Positions 50,884-59,969 of a stretch of 64,000 nucleotides of DNA are shown here, one piece after another. The notes beneath the pieces were generated by a model, which was not told the DNA's origin, did not search any database, and worked only from the letters and a program-made list of their open reading frames with translations. The number at the start of each line of letters is the position of its first letter. Within the stretch, counting starts at the first letter, position 1. The position numbers and the translations under genes were made by a program. Source of the DNA: Bacillota bacterium (GTDB taxonomy: Bacteria; Bacillota; Clostridia; Lachnospirales; Lachnospiraceae); NCBI GenBank assembly GCA_023434365.1, contig JAEYSV010000014.1:1-64000 (forward strand), written 5' to 3'.

Positions 50884-51819
50884 ATGATATTCCAAATTGC
50901 TTCTCAGATAGATGAGATATCTTCAGATCAAATTAATAGTGAGAATATTACAGTGGGGATTGTGGCTCCAAACGAGCTACAGTCCTTCTATAATAAATTG
51001 GGCTTTCCACCGGCTTCAGTTAGTGAGTGTATGAATCAAACGACGAAATACCGCAATTACATGGAAGTATATGAAGGGCTCAGCTTTGGAATCCTCAATC
51101 TTCTCAAGGTTCAGGATGTGTTTGGAGAGCGAACCAGACTCGGATTTTTCATCAAGCATAACCTATTTCTAATAGTTAGTATTGAAGACAAATCCCAGTT
51201 TGCCATGCATTGCTTCGAAGAAGCTCTTGAAAGAACGCATGGGGCGGTGATTACCCTAGAGAAAATTATCTATTTTTTCTTTGAACGGTTATTTGCAGGA
51301 GACAGCATTGCACTAGAAACAATGGATTATCAGATTAGTTTATTAGAAGATGAAATAGCAACGAAAGAATTAGATGAACATTTTTATCTGGAATTATTAA
51401 ATCGTCGCAAGGTACTGCTCATTCTCCGTAATTATTATGAACAGCTTATTGATATAGGACAAGCATTGTCTGAAAATGAGAACGATATATTTAAAGAAGA
51501 GCGCCTGCGGTATTTTAAACTGTTTACCGATAAAATGAGGCGCCTTAGTAACAATTCGCAGTTGATGCGTGATAATCTGGTACAGATTCGAGAGGCATAC
51601 CAGGCACTACTTGATTATAATCTAAATAGCAATATGAAGATGTTTACGTTAGTTACGATTGTATTTCTTCCACTCACGCTATTAGTAGGGTGGTATGGTA
51701 TGAACTTTACGTCAATGCCGGAACTTACCTGGCAATATGGGTATTACTTTGTCATTGGGTTAACGGTGCTTGTTATTACTACCTGTGTTATTATATTTAA
51801 AAAGAAAAACTTATTATAG
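50884..51819 (+). CDS. corA: CorA-family Mg2+/Co2+ channel
   Basis: The protein of about 311 residues has a long cytoplasmic N-terminal funnel domain (about 1-250) with alpha-helical coils. Two C-terminal helices follow (FTLVTIVFLPLTLLVGWYG and YYFVIGLTVLVITTCVIIF), with the pore motif GMNF between them (YGMNFTSMPE). These define CorA. It should import Mg2+ or other divalent cations as a pentamer. The ATG at 50884 is preferred over GTG at 50869 because AGGCGA is at a better distance. A hairpin terminator begins at its stop codon and lies in the convergent ABC gene. Confidence 0.9.
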   Translation: MIFQIASQIDEISSDQINSENITVGIVAPNELQSFYNKLGFPPASVSECMNQTTKYRNYMEVYEGLSFGILNLLKVQDVFGERTRLGFFIKHNLFLIVSIEDKSQFAMHCFEEALERTHGAVITLEKIIYFFFERLFAGDSIALETMDYQISLLEDEIATKELDEHFYLELLNRRKVLLILRNYYEQLIDIGQALSENENDIFKEERLRYFKLFTDKMRRLSNNSQLMRDNLVQIREAYQALLDYNLNSNMKMFTLVTIVFLPLTLLVGWYGMNFTSMPELTWQYGYYFVIGLTVLVITTCVIIFKKKNLL

Positions 51820-51860
51820 GGCGTAAAGCTTATGCATTAAGCATAAGCTTTGCGCCTTCT
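51820..51860. terminator. Terminator shared with the 3' end of the convergent ABC gene
   Basis: Near-perfect 16-bp stem GGCGTAAAGCTTATGC (51820-51835) / GCATAAGCTTTGCGCC (51841-51856), ATTAA loop. The right arm is the coding sequence of the last residues of the minus-strand ABC exporter, so one inverted repeat ends corA and codes protein. Confidence 0.8.
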
Positions 51861-53632
51861 TCTTGTACCTGGCACATTGTCCGGTATAGACCCTCTTCTT
51901 TGATAAGAGACTCATGTGTTCCCCTTTGCACAATCTTCCCTTCTTTAAACACTAATATAATATCCGCTTTTTTCACCGTAGAGAGACGATGCGCAATCGC
52001 AAAAATGGTTTTCTTCCCAGAAAGGTTATTGATTGCTTGCTGTATCTTAGATTCTGTCTGAACATCAACAGAAGCAGTAGCTTCATCAAGAATAAGAATC
52101 GGAGTATTGCATAATACAGCACGGGCAATTGCAATACGCTGTTTCTGTCCACCGGATAGTCTTGTTCCCCGTTCCCCTACCTTTGTCTCGTATCCGTCAG
52201 CCATTTCCATAATATCCTCATGAATATGAGCGATACGAGCAGCTTCCATAATCTTATCCATTGTTGCTTCTGGATTAGCAAAGGCTATATTTTCAGCAAT
52301 GGTTCCATTAAATAAAAAGGTATCCTGAAGTACCATACCAATTTGTTTATGCAAACTTTTCTGAGTTAGTGTTTTTAGATCCTTACCATCTAGGCGAATC
52401 ACACCACTAAGTGGGTCATAAAATCGTCCGACTAACTGAGTCAAAGTCGTTTTTCCCACCCCAGTAGCACCGACTAAAGCAATCATTTGCCCTGCTTTTA
52501 CATCAAAGGAAATGTCATCAAGTACTAAAGTTTCGTCACTGTAACCAAATGACACATGCTCAAAACTTAAGTCACCATTTACATTGGCAATCTCAATTGC
52601 ATCTTCGGCATCGGTAATGTTTTGTGGAGTATCGAGCACTTCAATAACACGCTCTGCTCCAGCTAAAGATTGCTGCACATGCTCTAATAACTGGGCGATA
52701 TTAGTAATTGGAGCATAGAACAAGGAAAGATAGAGTAGAAATGCTACAATATCTGATACGGGCATACCGTCATGCAGGGCAAAATACCCACCAAAACCTA
52801 CCACGATAATAGTTCCTAGTGAAGTAAGAAATTCAACACTTGGATGGAAGATACCGCTAAGCTTTAGTGCATGAAGCAAACTCGTGGTTAGTATCCCAGC
52901 CTTTTCGCTTATTTGGGCAGAAGCTCGTTCTTGTGTAGAAAAAGCTTGTATCTCATGCATACCGGAAAAGTTATCCTGTAATACAGCTGAAAGTTCTCCT
53001 CTGCTTTTTTGCATTTTTCGAAAATTAGGTCGTACCTTAGTAGTGAAGATGTATCCAGAATATAAAATAAAAGGAATCGGTATACAAGTTAAAAGTGCGA
53101 GCTTTGTATTAATTACTAATAATATAATGGTGACTCCGACTAAGGTAATGATGTTCGTGATTGTTTCAGGAAGAATGTGAGCGTAGAGTAATTCAAACGT
53201 TTCTGTATCACTAATTACGCGGCTCATCAAATCGCCTGTTTGCTTATCATGGTAATAACCAATACTAAAAGACTGCAATTTGTTATACAGATTCTCACGG
53301 AGTTGCTGAACTAATTTCCAGGCTGCAACATGGGCTATGTAATTAGATAGAAAGCGGAAAAGGATTCGTGACAGATAGAGTAAAAAAAGAATCATGGTTA
53401 GTTGAATAATCTGATGAAATCCTTCCTCGGTGATTCCGTTTGATACTATTTTAGTCATCTCAGATAAAAGTCTTGGTGCAATCAGATTCACAATAGTTAA
53501 AAGAATCGTACTGGTTATTGAGATGGCAAATAATAATCGATATTTTTTTGCTTCTTTCGCAATTCTAAGTAGTAGTTTCATAATTGTTTTTCGGCAGAAT
53601 AATGCCGATAATCCTTTCTTTGGTGTCTGCAT
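51830..53632 (-). CDS. ABC multidrug/lipid exporter, homodimer type
   Basis: The 600-residue half-transporter has six helices and an ATPase domain with full active sites: Walker A VGATGVGKTT, signature LSGGQKQRIAIARAV, Walker B ILILDEATASVD and H-loop AIAHRLST. Unlike the pair at 41.3 kb, it can function as a homodimer. The substrate is unknown (family MsbA/BmrA). The start is uncertain: neither the ATG at 53632 nor an internal ATG at 53581 (MKLLLRIAKEAKKYR) has a good ribosome site, and the stretch between them contains a small hairpin (CGGCA/TGCCG). A TATAAT at 53668-53663 may be its -10 box. Confidence 0.85.
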   Translation of the reverse strand: MQTPKKGLSALFCRKTIMKLLLRIAKEAKKYRLLFAISITSTILLTIVNLIAPRLLSEMTKIVSNGITEEGFHQIIQLTMILFLLYLSRILFRFLSNYIAHVAAWKLVQQLRENLYNKLQSFSIGYYHDKQTGDLMSRVISDTETFELLYAHILPETITNIITLVGVTIILLVINTKLALLTCIPIPFILYSGYIFTTKVRPNFRKMQKSRGELSAVLQDNFSGMHEIQAFSTQERASAQISEKAGILTTSLLHALKLSGIFHPSVEFLTSLGTIIVVGFGGYFALHDGMPVSDIVAFLLYLSLFYAPITNIAQLLEHVQQSLAGAERVIEVLDTPQNITDAEDAIEIANVNGDLSFEHVSFGYSDETLVLDDISFDVKAGQMIALVGATGVGKTTLTQLVGRFYDPLSGVIRLDGKDLKTLTQKSLHKQIGMVLQDTFLFNGTIAENIAFANPEATMDKIMEAARIAHIHEDIMEMADGYETKVGERGTRLSGGQKQRIAIARAVLCNTPILILDEATASVDVQTESKIQQAINNLSGKKTIFAIAHRLSTVKKADIILVFKEGKIVQRGTHESLIKEEGLYRTMCQVQEEGAKLMLNA

Positions 53633-53669
53633 AGTGGGAGCAGCAGTGTTATGCTATAATATATTATAA

Positions 53670-53697
53670 ACGGTGTAGCCAGAAATGACTACACCGT
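53670..53697 (-). terminator. Terminator of glmS
   Basis: ACGGTGTAG (53670-53678) / CTACACCGT (53689-53697) form a 9-bp stem; on the minus strand it is followed by TTTATAATAT. The same T/A stretch may double as the -10 region of the ABC gene. Confidence 0.8.
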
Positions 53698-53724
53698 AAT
53701 TGCTTAATAATTTATATAATTTGT

Positions 53725-55545
53725 CTATTCTACTGTAACGCTTTTTGCAAGATTTCTTGGTTGATCTACGTCATGACCACGTAGAATCGAACAATAATAT
53801 GCAATAAATTGAACAAACACAGCAGTAGTAAAAGGGGTAAAGTAATCGGCTACCTTAGGAAGTGCAAAATGATATTTACAAATATCATCTGGAAGATCAG
53901 CATCAGCATTGGTTACTAGAATGACATGAGCACCACGGGACTGCACTTCACGAATATTGCTAATCATTTTAGCATAAACATGCTCCTGTGTAGCTAATGC
54001 AATAACAGGAACACCTTCTGTGATTAAGGAGATGGTTCCGTGCTTTAATTCACCAGCAGGATAAGCTTCAGAATGAATGTAGCTGATTTCTTTTAGTTTT
54101 AATGAACCTTCCATGGATAAGGCATAATCTAATCCACGTCCAATATAGAATAAATCATCTACATTAACGATACTTTGGCTGATTGCTTGATAAGTTTTGG
54201 CATGTGTAAGCATCTGTGGAACAGTTGCAATCGCTTTTTGCAGTTCTTTAATGAACTCTTTTACTTCTTCCTCTGTTTGTTTATTTAGGCATAAGGCAAA
54301 TCTTGCAGCGATTAGATAGAAAACGGAAAGCTGTACCGTATAAGCTTTTGTGCTCGCAACTGCAATCTCAGGGCCTGCATGAGTATAAAGAACATAGTCA
54401 CTTTCTCGTGCTATACTAGAACCTTTAACGTTGACAATCGAAAGAGTCTTAGCCTTACGCTCTTTTGCTAGACGGATGGCTGCAAGTGTATCAGCTGTTT
54501 CACCGGATTGGCTAATTGTAATCAATAATGTGTTTTCATCCATGATTGGATCGGCATAACGAAACTCGGAAGCAACCTCTACGGCAACCGGAATACGTGT
54601 CATTTTCTCAATCAGATTTTTACCAACCAGGCCAGCATGCATTGCAGTTCCGCAAGCAGTAATGACAATTCGGTTACAATTTAAGAAAAGTTCGTCTGGC
54701 ACCTGATCTTCACTAAAGGAAGGCAGTCCGTTTTTGATACGAGGAGTAATTGTATTAAGTAGTGCCTGTGGCTGGTTGTGAATCTCTTTTAGCATAAAAT
54801 GAGCAAAGCCGCCTTTTTTTGCTGCCGTCATATCCCAGTCAACATGAATCATGGAAGGAGTAACAATTGTTCCATCGAGTTCTTTTACCTGGATACTGTC
54901 TTTGGTAAGAGTAGCGATGCACATTTCAGGTAAAACAAAATAATCTTTACTATAATCAATTAAAGCAACCATATCGGAAGCAATGAAACTACCTTCTTTT
55001 GTCTGCGAAGCAACTAATGGACTACCATTACGGATACAGTAAATGGTATCTTTAAATTCATCAAACATGATACAGAAGGCGTACTGTCCGTCTAGTTTTG
55101 CAACTGCCTTATTAATCGCAGATTCTGGATTACCGTCATAACAATCACTGACTACCATAGCAGCTATTTCTGTGTCGGTTTGTGAAACTGGATAGATACC
55201 CTTTGCAGCTAATTCTTCTTGAAGTTCCTGATAGTTTTCAATAATTCCGTTATGAATTAACGTAACATTGCCGCAAGTATGAGGATGGGAGTTGATATCA
55301 CTTACTCCACCATGAGTGGCCCATCTGGTGTGACCGATACCGCAAGTAGTTTCGGTCAAAGAAGAAGCGTTCACCTTATCTTTTAGCATGAATACTTTAC
55401 CAGCTGTTTTAATGGTCTTAATGTCGTTTCCTTCAAAAAATGCAATCCCCGCACTGTCATATCCACGGTACTCTAAAGCAGCAAGCCCTTGTACTAACAC
55501 ATTAGTTGCATCAAGAAATCCTGTAAATCCAATAATTCCACACAT
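53725..55545 (-). CDS. glmS: Glutamine--fructose-6-phosphate aminotransferase
   Basis: The protein of about 606 residues starts MCGIIGF, whose Cys2 is the glutaminase nucleophile after Met removal. An N-terminal class II glutamine amidotransferase domain (about 1-225, with GIGHTRWATHGG and HNGIIENYQEL) is followed by two SIS isomerase domains (ITACGTAMHAG, ISQSGETADTL). The C-terminus ends PRNLAKSVTVE, as in GlmS. It makes glucosamine-6-phosphate, the entry to UDP-GlcNAc and peptidoglycan. The frame is open upstream, but MCGIIG with AAAGGAGA before it is the certain start. Its leader contains a glmS ribozyme, so GlcN6P feedback is expected. Confidence 0.97.
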   Translation of the reverse strand: MCGIIGFTGFLDATNVLVQGLAALEYRGYDSAGIAFFEGNDIKTIKTAGKVFMLKDKVNASSLTETTCGIGHTRWATHGGVSDINSHPHTCGNVTLIHNGIIENYQELQEELAAKGIYPVSQTDTEIAAMVVSDCYDGNPESAINKAVAKLDGQYAFCIMFDEFKDTIYCIRNGSPLVASQTKEGSFIASDMVALIDYSKDYFVLPEMCIATLTKDSIQVKELDGTIVTPSMIHVDWDMTAAKKGGFAHFMLKEIHNQPQALLNTITPRIKNGLPSFSEDQVPDELFLNCNRIVITACGTAMHAGLVGKNLIEKMTRIPVAVEVASEFRYADPIMDENTLLITISQSGETADTLAAIRLAKERKAKTLSIVNVKGSSIARESDYVLYTHAGPEIAVASTKAYTVQLSVFYLIAARFALCLNKQTEEEVKEFIKELQKAIATVPQMLTHAKTYQAISQSIVNVDDLFYIGRGLDYALSMEGSLKLKEISYIHSEAYPAGELKHGTISLITEGVPVIALATQEHVYAKMISNIREVQSRGAHVILVTNADADLPDDICKYHFALPKVADYFTPFTTAVFVQFIAYYCSILRGHDVDQPRNLAKSVTVE

Positions 55546-55699
55546 AGCAATGTCTCCTTTGGGCATAAAAAAGAAAACCTTCGTCATTTTGCGAAAGAAT
55601 CAAAGCCCATATATTCCTACACAGAAGAAAAACGCCTTTGTCATACATGATAAAAATTAATCTATCACGTGAAAAGCACTATTTTTCAGCTTGTAGTTT

Positions 55700-55850
55700 T
55701 CGTTGTTACTGCTGAATTTGTCTGATGGTTGCCCATTGGTTTATCAACAGCTTACGGACACATTGGGGTCCGGGAAAGCATCCGCCGAATCTTCGATAAC
55801 TTTCCTCCTCGTCAACCTTTCCCGCAGGAAAAGGTGCCTGGCGCTAATTT
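55700..55850 (-). ncRNA. glmS ribozyme (GlcN6P-activated self-cleaving riboswitch)
   Basis: On the minus strand the leader contains the conserved core A-GCGCCAG with cleavage between 55845 and 55844, then GTTGACGAGG, GTTATCGA, TTCGGCGGATGC and TTTCCCGG, in the correct order. The downstream pseudoknot/P4 region extends to about 55700. It lies about 155 nt before the glmS start. Binding of glucosamine-6-phosphate triggers cleavage and decay of the mRNA. Confidence 0.95.
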
Positions 55851-55938
55851 TATCAGTAATGGAGGGAAGTGGGATGTCTTTATCACATCGCAGATATCAC
55901 ATTACCGAAGACATTTCTGTCATCTTACTATATACTAT

Positions 55939-55964
55939 ATGACACGTAATTTAATACGTGTCAT
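55939..55964. other. Perfect inverted repeat upstream of the glmS ribozyme
   Basis: ATGACACGT (55939-55947) and ACGTGTCAT (55956-55964) flank AATTTAAT; a second dyad ATACTA/AGTAT lies beside it. This region is where the glmS promoter should be, so the repeat could be an operator or a hairpin. The remaining 55965-56040 region shows nothing else. Confidence 0.4.
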
Positions 55965-56040
55965 ACTAATAGTATCATTTTTTATGGTTGAAAGCAAACA
56001 TTAAGTATAAAAAATTAGTGGTAAATAAATCATGGTGCTA

Positions 56041-56475
56041 TTATAGTGATTCATCCTCCTGTTTTTTATACTTGGATATCATGCGATCAATAAAATATAA
56101 AAGGAAGAAAGAGCCAAGCTGTAATAAGAAATAAATAAAGGTAAATCCAAAAGCGTAGTTCCACATATCGCTGTGATATGGATTCTGTATACATAGGACG
56201 AATACTATGGCTACAACGTTTATGGCTGCCAGAAAGCCAAACTCAAAACGGAGCTGCTTCATCGTCACATAACAGAAGATGCCGGATAAGAAGGCATATG
56301 GTGGAAAGCAGTAAAAGGTTGCTATTACATAAACAGCTGGGTCGCCTGTTTCGCTTAGGTACAGGCAGAGTAGATAAAAGGAAAAATAACATATGAGCGT
56401 TACCAGCACATAGATTGGGTGTACTAGTTGGATTTTAAATCCCAAAAACTGTACTTTCTTCATCAATAACTTCAT
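56041..56475 (-). CDS. Four-helix membrane protein, unknown
   Basis: The product is about 144 residues. It begins MKLLMKKVQFLGFKIQLVHP and has four hydrophobic helices (about 20-42, 52-72, 80-98, 112-132), then a basic/acidic tail (RMISKYKKQEDESL). The ATG at 56475 is 7 nt after AAAGGAAC; the TTG at 56505 lies in the flanking repeat and is rejected. It is the first gene downstream of the 56.5 kb nested repeat on the minus strand, so the repeat may lie in its leader. No family is recognised. Confidence 0.65.
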   Translation of the reverse strand: MKLLMKKVQFLGFKIQLVHPIYVLVTLICYFSFYLLCLYLSETGDPAVYVIATFYCFPPYAFLSGIFCYVTMKQLRFEFGFLAAINVVAIVFVLCIQNPYHSDMWNYAFGFTFIYFLLQLGSFFLLYFIDRMISKYKKQEDESL

Positions 56476-56499
56476 TTTCTTGTTCCTTTCTTGGTGTGA

Positions 56500-56945
56500 G
56501 GGCAAAAGCTATGTAGTTCATGATTTGCCAATTTGCTTAGGGGATTATGAGGGCAAAAGCCTTGTGTAGGTTAATTTGCCAATTTGCCTTTTGTATGTGG
56601 GCAAGCAATACATAACATATTTCATACGCAACTCGCTCTCGCTTGGATGACGACCTAGCGGTACGTAAGAACCCAAAATACGGGTTCTAAGTGCCGACGT
56701 CGTCATAACAGTTGCGTATCAAAATATGTTTTGTATTTGCTTGTTATATTGTTTACGGGCAAATTGGCAAAGCGTAGTTTTCGGGGCTTTTGCCGTTTAA
56801 AGTCTACGGGCAAATTGGCAAAGCGTAGTGTTACGGGGCTTTTGCCGTTTAAAATTCACGGGTAAAATGACAGGGTTTTGTATTATGGGATTTTTGCCAT
56901 GAAAAGTTTAAGGGTAAACAGGGCTTTGTTTTATACGGCTTTTGT
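56500..56945. repeat. Large nested inverted and tandem repeat element
   Basis: Units of about 51-52 bp beginning GGGCAAA occur at 56500 and 56551 in one orientation and at 56757 and 56808 in the other. Degenerate members start at 56860 and 56912. The core has arms 56602-56633 and 56710-56743 (left arm starts CAAGCAATAC, right arm ends TTTGCTTG). Nested stems ATGACGAC/GTCGTCAT (56647-56654, 56699-56706) and GAACCC/GGGTTC (56669-56674, 56682-56687) lie inside. No transposase gene is present. The whole 545-bp gap 56476-57020 is otherwise empty. Confidence 0.85.
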
Positions 56946-57020
56946 CGTAGTAAAGCCTTATGGTCATATTTAATAAGCGTAGTTTTAGTATAGCATACTA
57001 TGTACATTTTTTTAAGTGTT

Positions 57021-58016
57021 TTATAGTAGTTGTTTTAGTCGTGTGTAGGCTTCTTTTAATTGGTTGGTGGCGAAGGTGTATTGGTCTTTGGTTGGATACA
57101 TTCGGTATTTGGTTTCGATGGACATCACAAGATACAGATAGATGTCGTATAGGTTAGCACGTATTGGGTATAGGTTACGGTAGTTGAGTAACGACTTTGC
57201 GCCTATTTGATATCCGCATAAAAAACTGTGATTGTGGCTATGATATCGAAAATAATATTCCATCATTGGGTCTGTGAACATTGCACGTTCAAAATCAATG
57301 ATACCGGTAATTTTGTTCTGATGCACTAATACGTTTCCATCCCATAGATCGAAGTGAACCAATGCTGGACGGTTAACTTCCTTTAACGCAGAGGAAGCAT
57401 CCAAGATCAGTCGGTGTACTTTATCATAGGGGATACCAATATCCAGATCAATTCTCAGACCATCGGTCAGTACCATGTCGACAAGTAATAGAAAAAAGTC
57501 TTTTTGATTGTCACGATATGTTTCCTGCCTGCCGGGTAACCCATAGTAGTCAGAGGTAACGTCATTTATTTTTGCATTCAGAATGCCAAGTTCTTTGTGT
57601 AGCTGATCTGTTTCTGATTTGGTTAAGCTTACTTTCTCTAAGTAATCAAGGTTTTGTCCGGGCATCTTTTCCATTAGCAAATAATTGGAGTTGCAAAGAG
57701 ACTTGGTTGTGTCATAATATAATACAGTTGGGACCGGTAACTTAGAGTGTTCTTTTAGTAGCTGCATGGCATAGACTTCAGTGTCCATCAGATCCTTTTC
57801 ATAAGACATTACAGCCACATAAGGTGGTGGAGCAATTTTTAATATATAAGAATCGCAGCCATGTGTGATGTCATATGCTGCGTTATAATAACCATTGGTT
57901 AGTTCTTGAATGCAGAGTGGTTGTTCTTTGAAGCATGGATTTATAGAGTGAAGGGCACTGAGTACCATTTGTTCAATTCGTTCCATGCACTGTCTGTTCT
58001 TAGTTCTGCTATCCAT
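57021..58016 (-). CDS. Aminoglycoside phosphotransferase-family kinase
   Basis: The protein of about 331 residues has the APH/choline-kinase fold. An N-lobe contains YILKIAPPP (ATP-binding Lys) and the catalytic loop reads LVHFDLWDGNVL (H-x-D-x4-N pattern). The Mg-binding loop is GIIDFERAMF, near ITGIIDFER. These kinases phosphorylate aminoglycosides, homoserine, choline, 5-methylthioribose or other small alcohols; the local context gives no clue, so no drug-resistance claim is made. The ATG at 58016 follows AGGAGG. It lies just past the nested repeat. Confidence 0.8.
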   Translation of the reverse strand: MDSRTKNRQCMERIEQMVLSALHSINPCFKEQPLCIQELTNGYYNAAYDITHGCDSYILKIAPPPYVAVMSYEKDLMDTEVYAMQLLKEHSKLPVPTVLYYDTTKSLCNSNYLLMEKMPGQNLDYLEKVSLTKSETDQLHKELGILNAKINDVTSDYYGLPGRQETYRDNQKDFFLLLVDMVLTDGLRIDLDIGIPYDKVHRLILDASSALKEVNRPALVHFDLWDGNVLVHQNKITGIIDFERAMFTDPMMEYYFRYHSHNHSFLCGYQIGAKSLLNYRNLYPIRANLYDIYLYLVMSIETKYRMYPTKDQYTFATNQLKEAYTRLKQLL

Positions 58017-58151
58017 AAGTTCCTCCTGCAAAAAGTATTGATATAGAAAAAGTATACTATATTATTGCTCTTGTGAAGATGGAAATAAAGAGAGTTTTCA
58101 TGTACTTTTTCATATAAATCTTGCATTTGAGTAACAAGAAAGGAAATAGAT

Positions 58152-58664
58152 ATGATTAGTAAAATGTACTATGGTTTGATAATGGTAGGAATGGTTGTAA
58201 TCCTGATGAGTTGCGAAGGAAGAAAGCCTGAAAATGGTGACTTAGAAAATGGTGAGAGTATATCTAGTATGGAGCCTGACAATAATCGTTTGCAAGACGA
58301 TAGTGATGATGCTGCTAATAAAGCGGCTATAAGCATTCAGGAGGATACTTTTTTTGCGCAGATTGAAACTATTCTGTTAAATTATCAGGATTATCTTGGA
58401 CAGACAATTGAGTTAGATGGAATATTTCTTACGTATACTGATGACGTGAGTGGTGATAGCTATTATTCTGTTTTTCGATATGGACCAGAGGAAAAGGAAG
58501 GGTTTGAGATATCTGGAGATTTTACTGTACCAGAGGAATATACCTGGGTTCATGTAAAAGGAGTGCTCAGTATGTACCGGGAAGGGTCGTATAAGCATAT
58601 CATTTTAAAGAATGTGACCTTGCAACCGATAGAGGTTAAAGAAGAGGGAATATCGTGTCATTAA
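58152..58664 (+). CDS. Predicted lipoprotein with OB-like domain
   Basis: The 170-residue protein has a lipoprotein signal, MYYGLIMVGMVVILMSC (lipid Cys21), an Asp/Asn/Glu-rich linker (about 25-60) and a C-terminal beta domain (about 72-165). The domain includes YLGQTIELDGIFLTY and YTWVHVKGVLSMYREG, reminiscent of OB-fold modules of the YcgQ/TIGR03943 or tOB type. It should be anchored on the outer face of the membrane. Function is unknown. AAGAAAGGA precedes the ATG. A terminator follows and serves the convergent argG too. Confidence 0.75.
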   Translation: MISKMYYGLIMVGMVVILMSCEGRKPENGDLENGESISSMEPDNNRLQDDSDDAANKAAISIQEDTFFAQIETILLNYQDYLGQTIELDGIFLTYTDDVSGDSYYSVFRYGPEEKEGFEISGDFTVPEEYTWVHVKGVLSMYREGSYKHIILKNVTLQPIEVKEEGISCH

Positions 58665-58670
58665 TGAGAA

Positions 58671-58699
58671 GGGTGCCACTACTAGTGACACCCAGTTTT
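58671..58699. terminator. Terminator between the lipoprotein gene and argG
   Basis: GGGTGCCACT (58671-58680) pairs with AGTGACACCC (58684-58693), one mismatch, 3-nt loop, and TTTTT follows shortly. Confidence 0.8.
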
Positions 58700-58702
58700 T
58701 AG

Positions 58703-59923
58703 CTATTTTTTATGATTTACTTCTGCCATTTTCATTGCACGTACTTTTAAGGATAATCCAAATAAATTGATAAATCCTTCTGCGTCGTGGTGATTATATA
58801 ATTCACCAGTAGTAAAGCTTGCTAAGGATTCACTATATAAGGAGTATGGGCTAGTAGTTCCAGCTTTGATGATATTGCCTTTGTAAAGCTTGAATTTAAC
58901 TTCACCAGTCACATATTGCTGTGTTGTTTCAATAAATGCCTGAATTGCTTCACGAAGAGGAGTGAACCATTTGCCTTCGTATACAAGGTCAGCGAATTTG
59001 TTGCCCATTTCTTTCTTTAAAGTATAAGTATCACGGTCTAAGATTAATTCTTCTAACTGCTGATGAGCTTCCATTAAGATGGTTCCACCAGGAGTTTCGT
59101 ATACACCACGGGATTTCATCCCAACGACACGGTTTTCCACAATATCAATAATTCCAATTCCGTGTTTTCCACCAAGAGCATTGAGTTCTGTAATAATATC
59201 ACTTACTTTCATTGCTTTGCCATTAAGAGTTTTTGGTACTCCTTGTTCAAAGGTCATTGTAAGATACTCGCCTTCCTCCGGTGCCTTTTCAGGAGTGGTG
59301 CCCAGTACTAACAGGTGGTCATAGTTTGGTTCATTCGCAGGATCTTCTAATTCTAAGCCTTCATGGCTGATATGCCATAGGTTACGGTCACGGCTGTAAC
59401 TTTTATCTACGGAAAATGGTAGTTCGATTCCATGTTGTTTGCAATATTCAATTTCAGCTTCACGGGAATCCATACCCCAAGTATCTAATCTCCATGGAGC
59501 AATGATTTTTAGATCAGGAGCTAGGGCTTTGATTCCAAGTTCAAAACGAATCTGGTCATTTCCTTTCCCGGTTGCTCCGTGACAGATTGCAGTTGCACCT
59601 TCAATTCTTGCAATTTCTACTAGACGTTTAGCAATCAAAGGACGTGCCATACTAGTTCCAAGTAAGTATTTATTTTCATAGATTGCATTGGCTTGAACAC
59701 ATGGTACTACATAATCATCACAAAATTCGTCTACAACATCCTCAATATAGAGTTTGCTTGCGCCGGATAATTTGGCTCTATCTTCTAAACCATCTAATTC
59801 ATTACCCTGCCCAACATCAATACAGCAGCAGACTACATCATAATCATAGTTTTCTTTTAACCAAGGGATAATCGCAGTGGTATCTAATCCACCGGAATAT
59901 GCTAATATAACTTTTTCCTTCAT
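58703..59923 (-). CDS. argG: Argininosuccinate synthase
   Basis: The enzyme of about 406 residues begins with the PP-loop ATP motif LAYSGGLDTTAI. The arginine-synthesis signature segments GATGKGNDQIRFELG (about 118-132) and SYSRDRNLWHIS follow. It joins citrulline and aspartate with ATP to make argininosuccinate. The ATG at 59923 is 7 nt after GGAGG; the ATG six bases upstream would be too close to it. Its promoter has the same spaced sequence as argC. argH is not in the window. Confidence 0.96.
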   Translation of the reverse strand: MKEKVILAYSGGLDTTAIIPWLKENYDYDVVCCCIDVGQGNELDGLEDRAKLSGASKLYIEDVVDEFCDDYVVPCVQANAIYENKYLLGTSMARPLIAKRLVEIARIEGATAICHGATGKGNDQIRFELGIKALAPDLKIIAPWRLDTWGMDSREAEIEYCKQHGIELPFSVDKSYSRDRNLWHISHEGLELEDPANEPNYDHLLVLGTTPEKAPEEGEYLTMTFEQGVPKTLNGKAMKVSDIITELNALGGKHGIGIIDIVENRVVGMKSRGVYETPGGTILMEAHQQLEELILDRDTYTLKKEMGNKFADLVYEGKWFTPLREAIQAFIETTQQYVTGEVKFKLYKGNIIKAGTTSPYSLYSESLASFTTGELYNHHDAEGFINLFGLSLKVRAMKMAEVNHKK

Positions 59924-59969
59924 ATTCATTCCTCCATATTACTTTGTTTTTTGTCATTCACTTGTTATA

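Noticed and set aside
56500..56945. CRISPR array
   Set aside because: The 51-52 bp units are contiguous and diverging, with no unique spacers, they occur in both orientations, and no cas genes are present.
57021..58016. Antibiotic resistance gene
   Set aside because: The kinase has only the general APH-family motifs. The family includes many metabolic kinases and nothing nearby suggests resistance.
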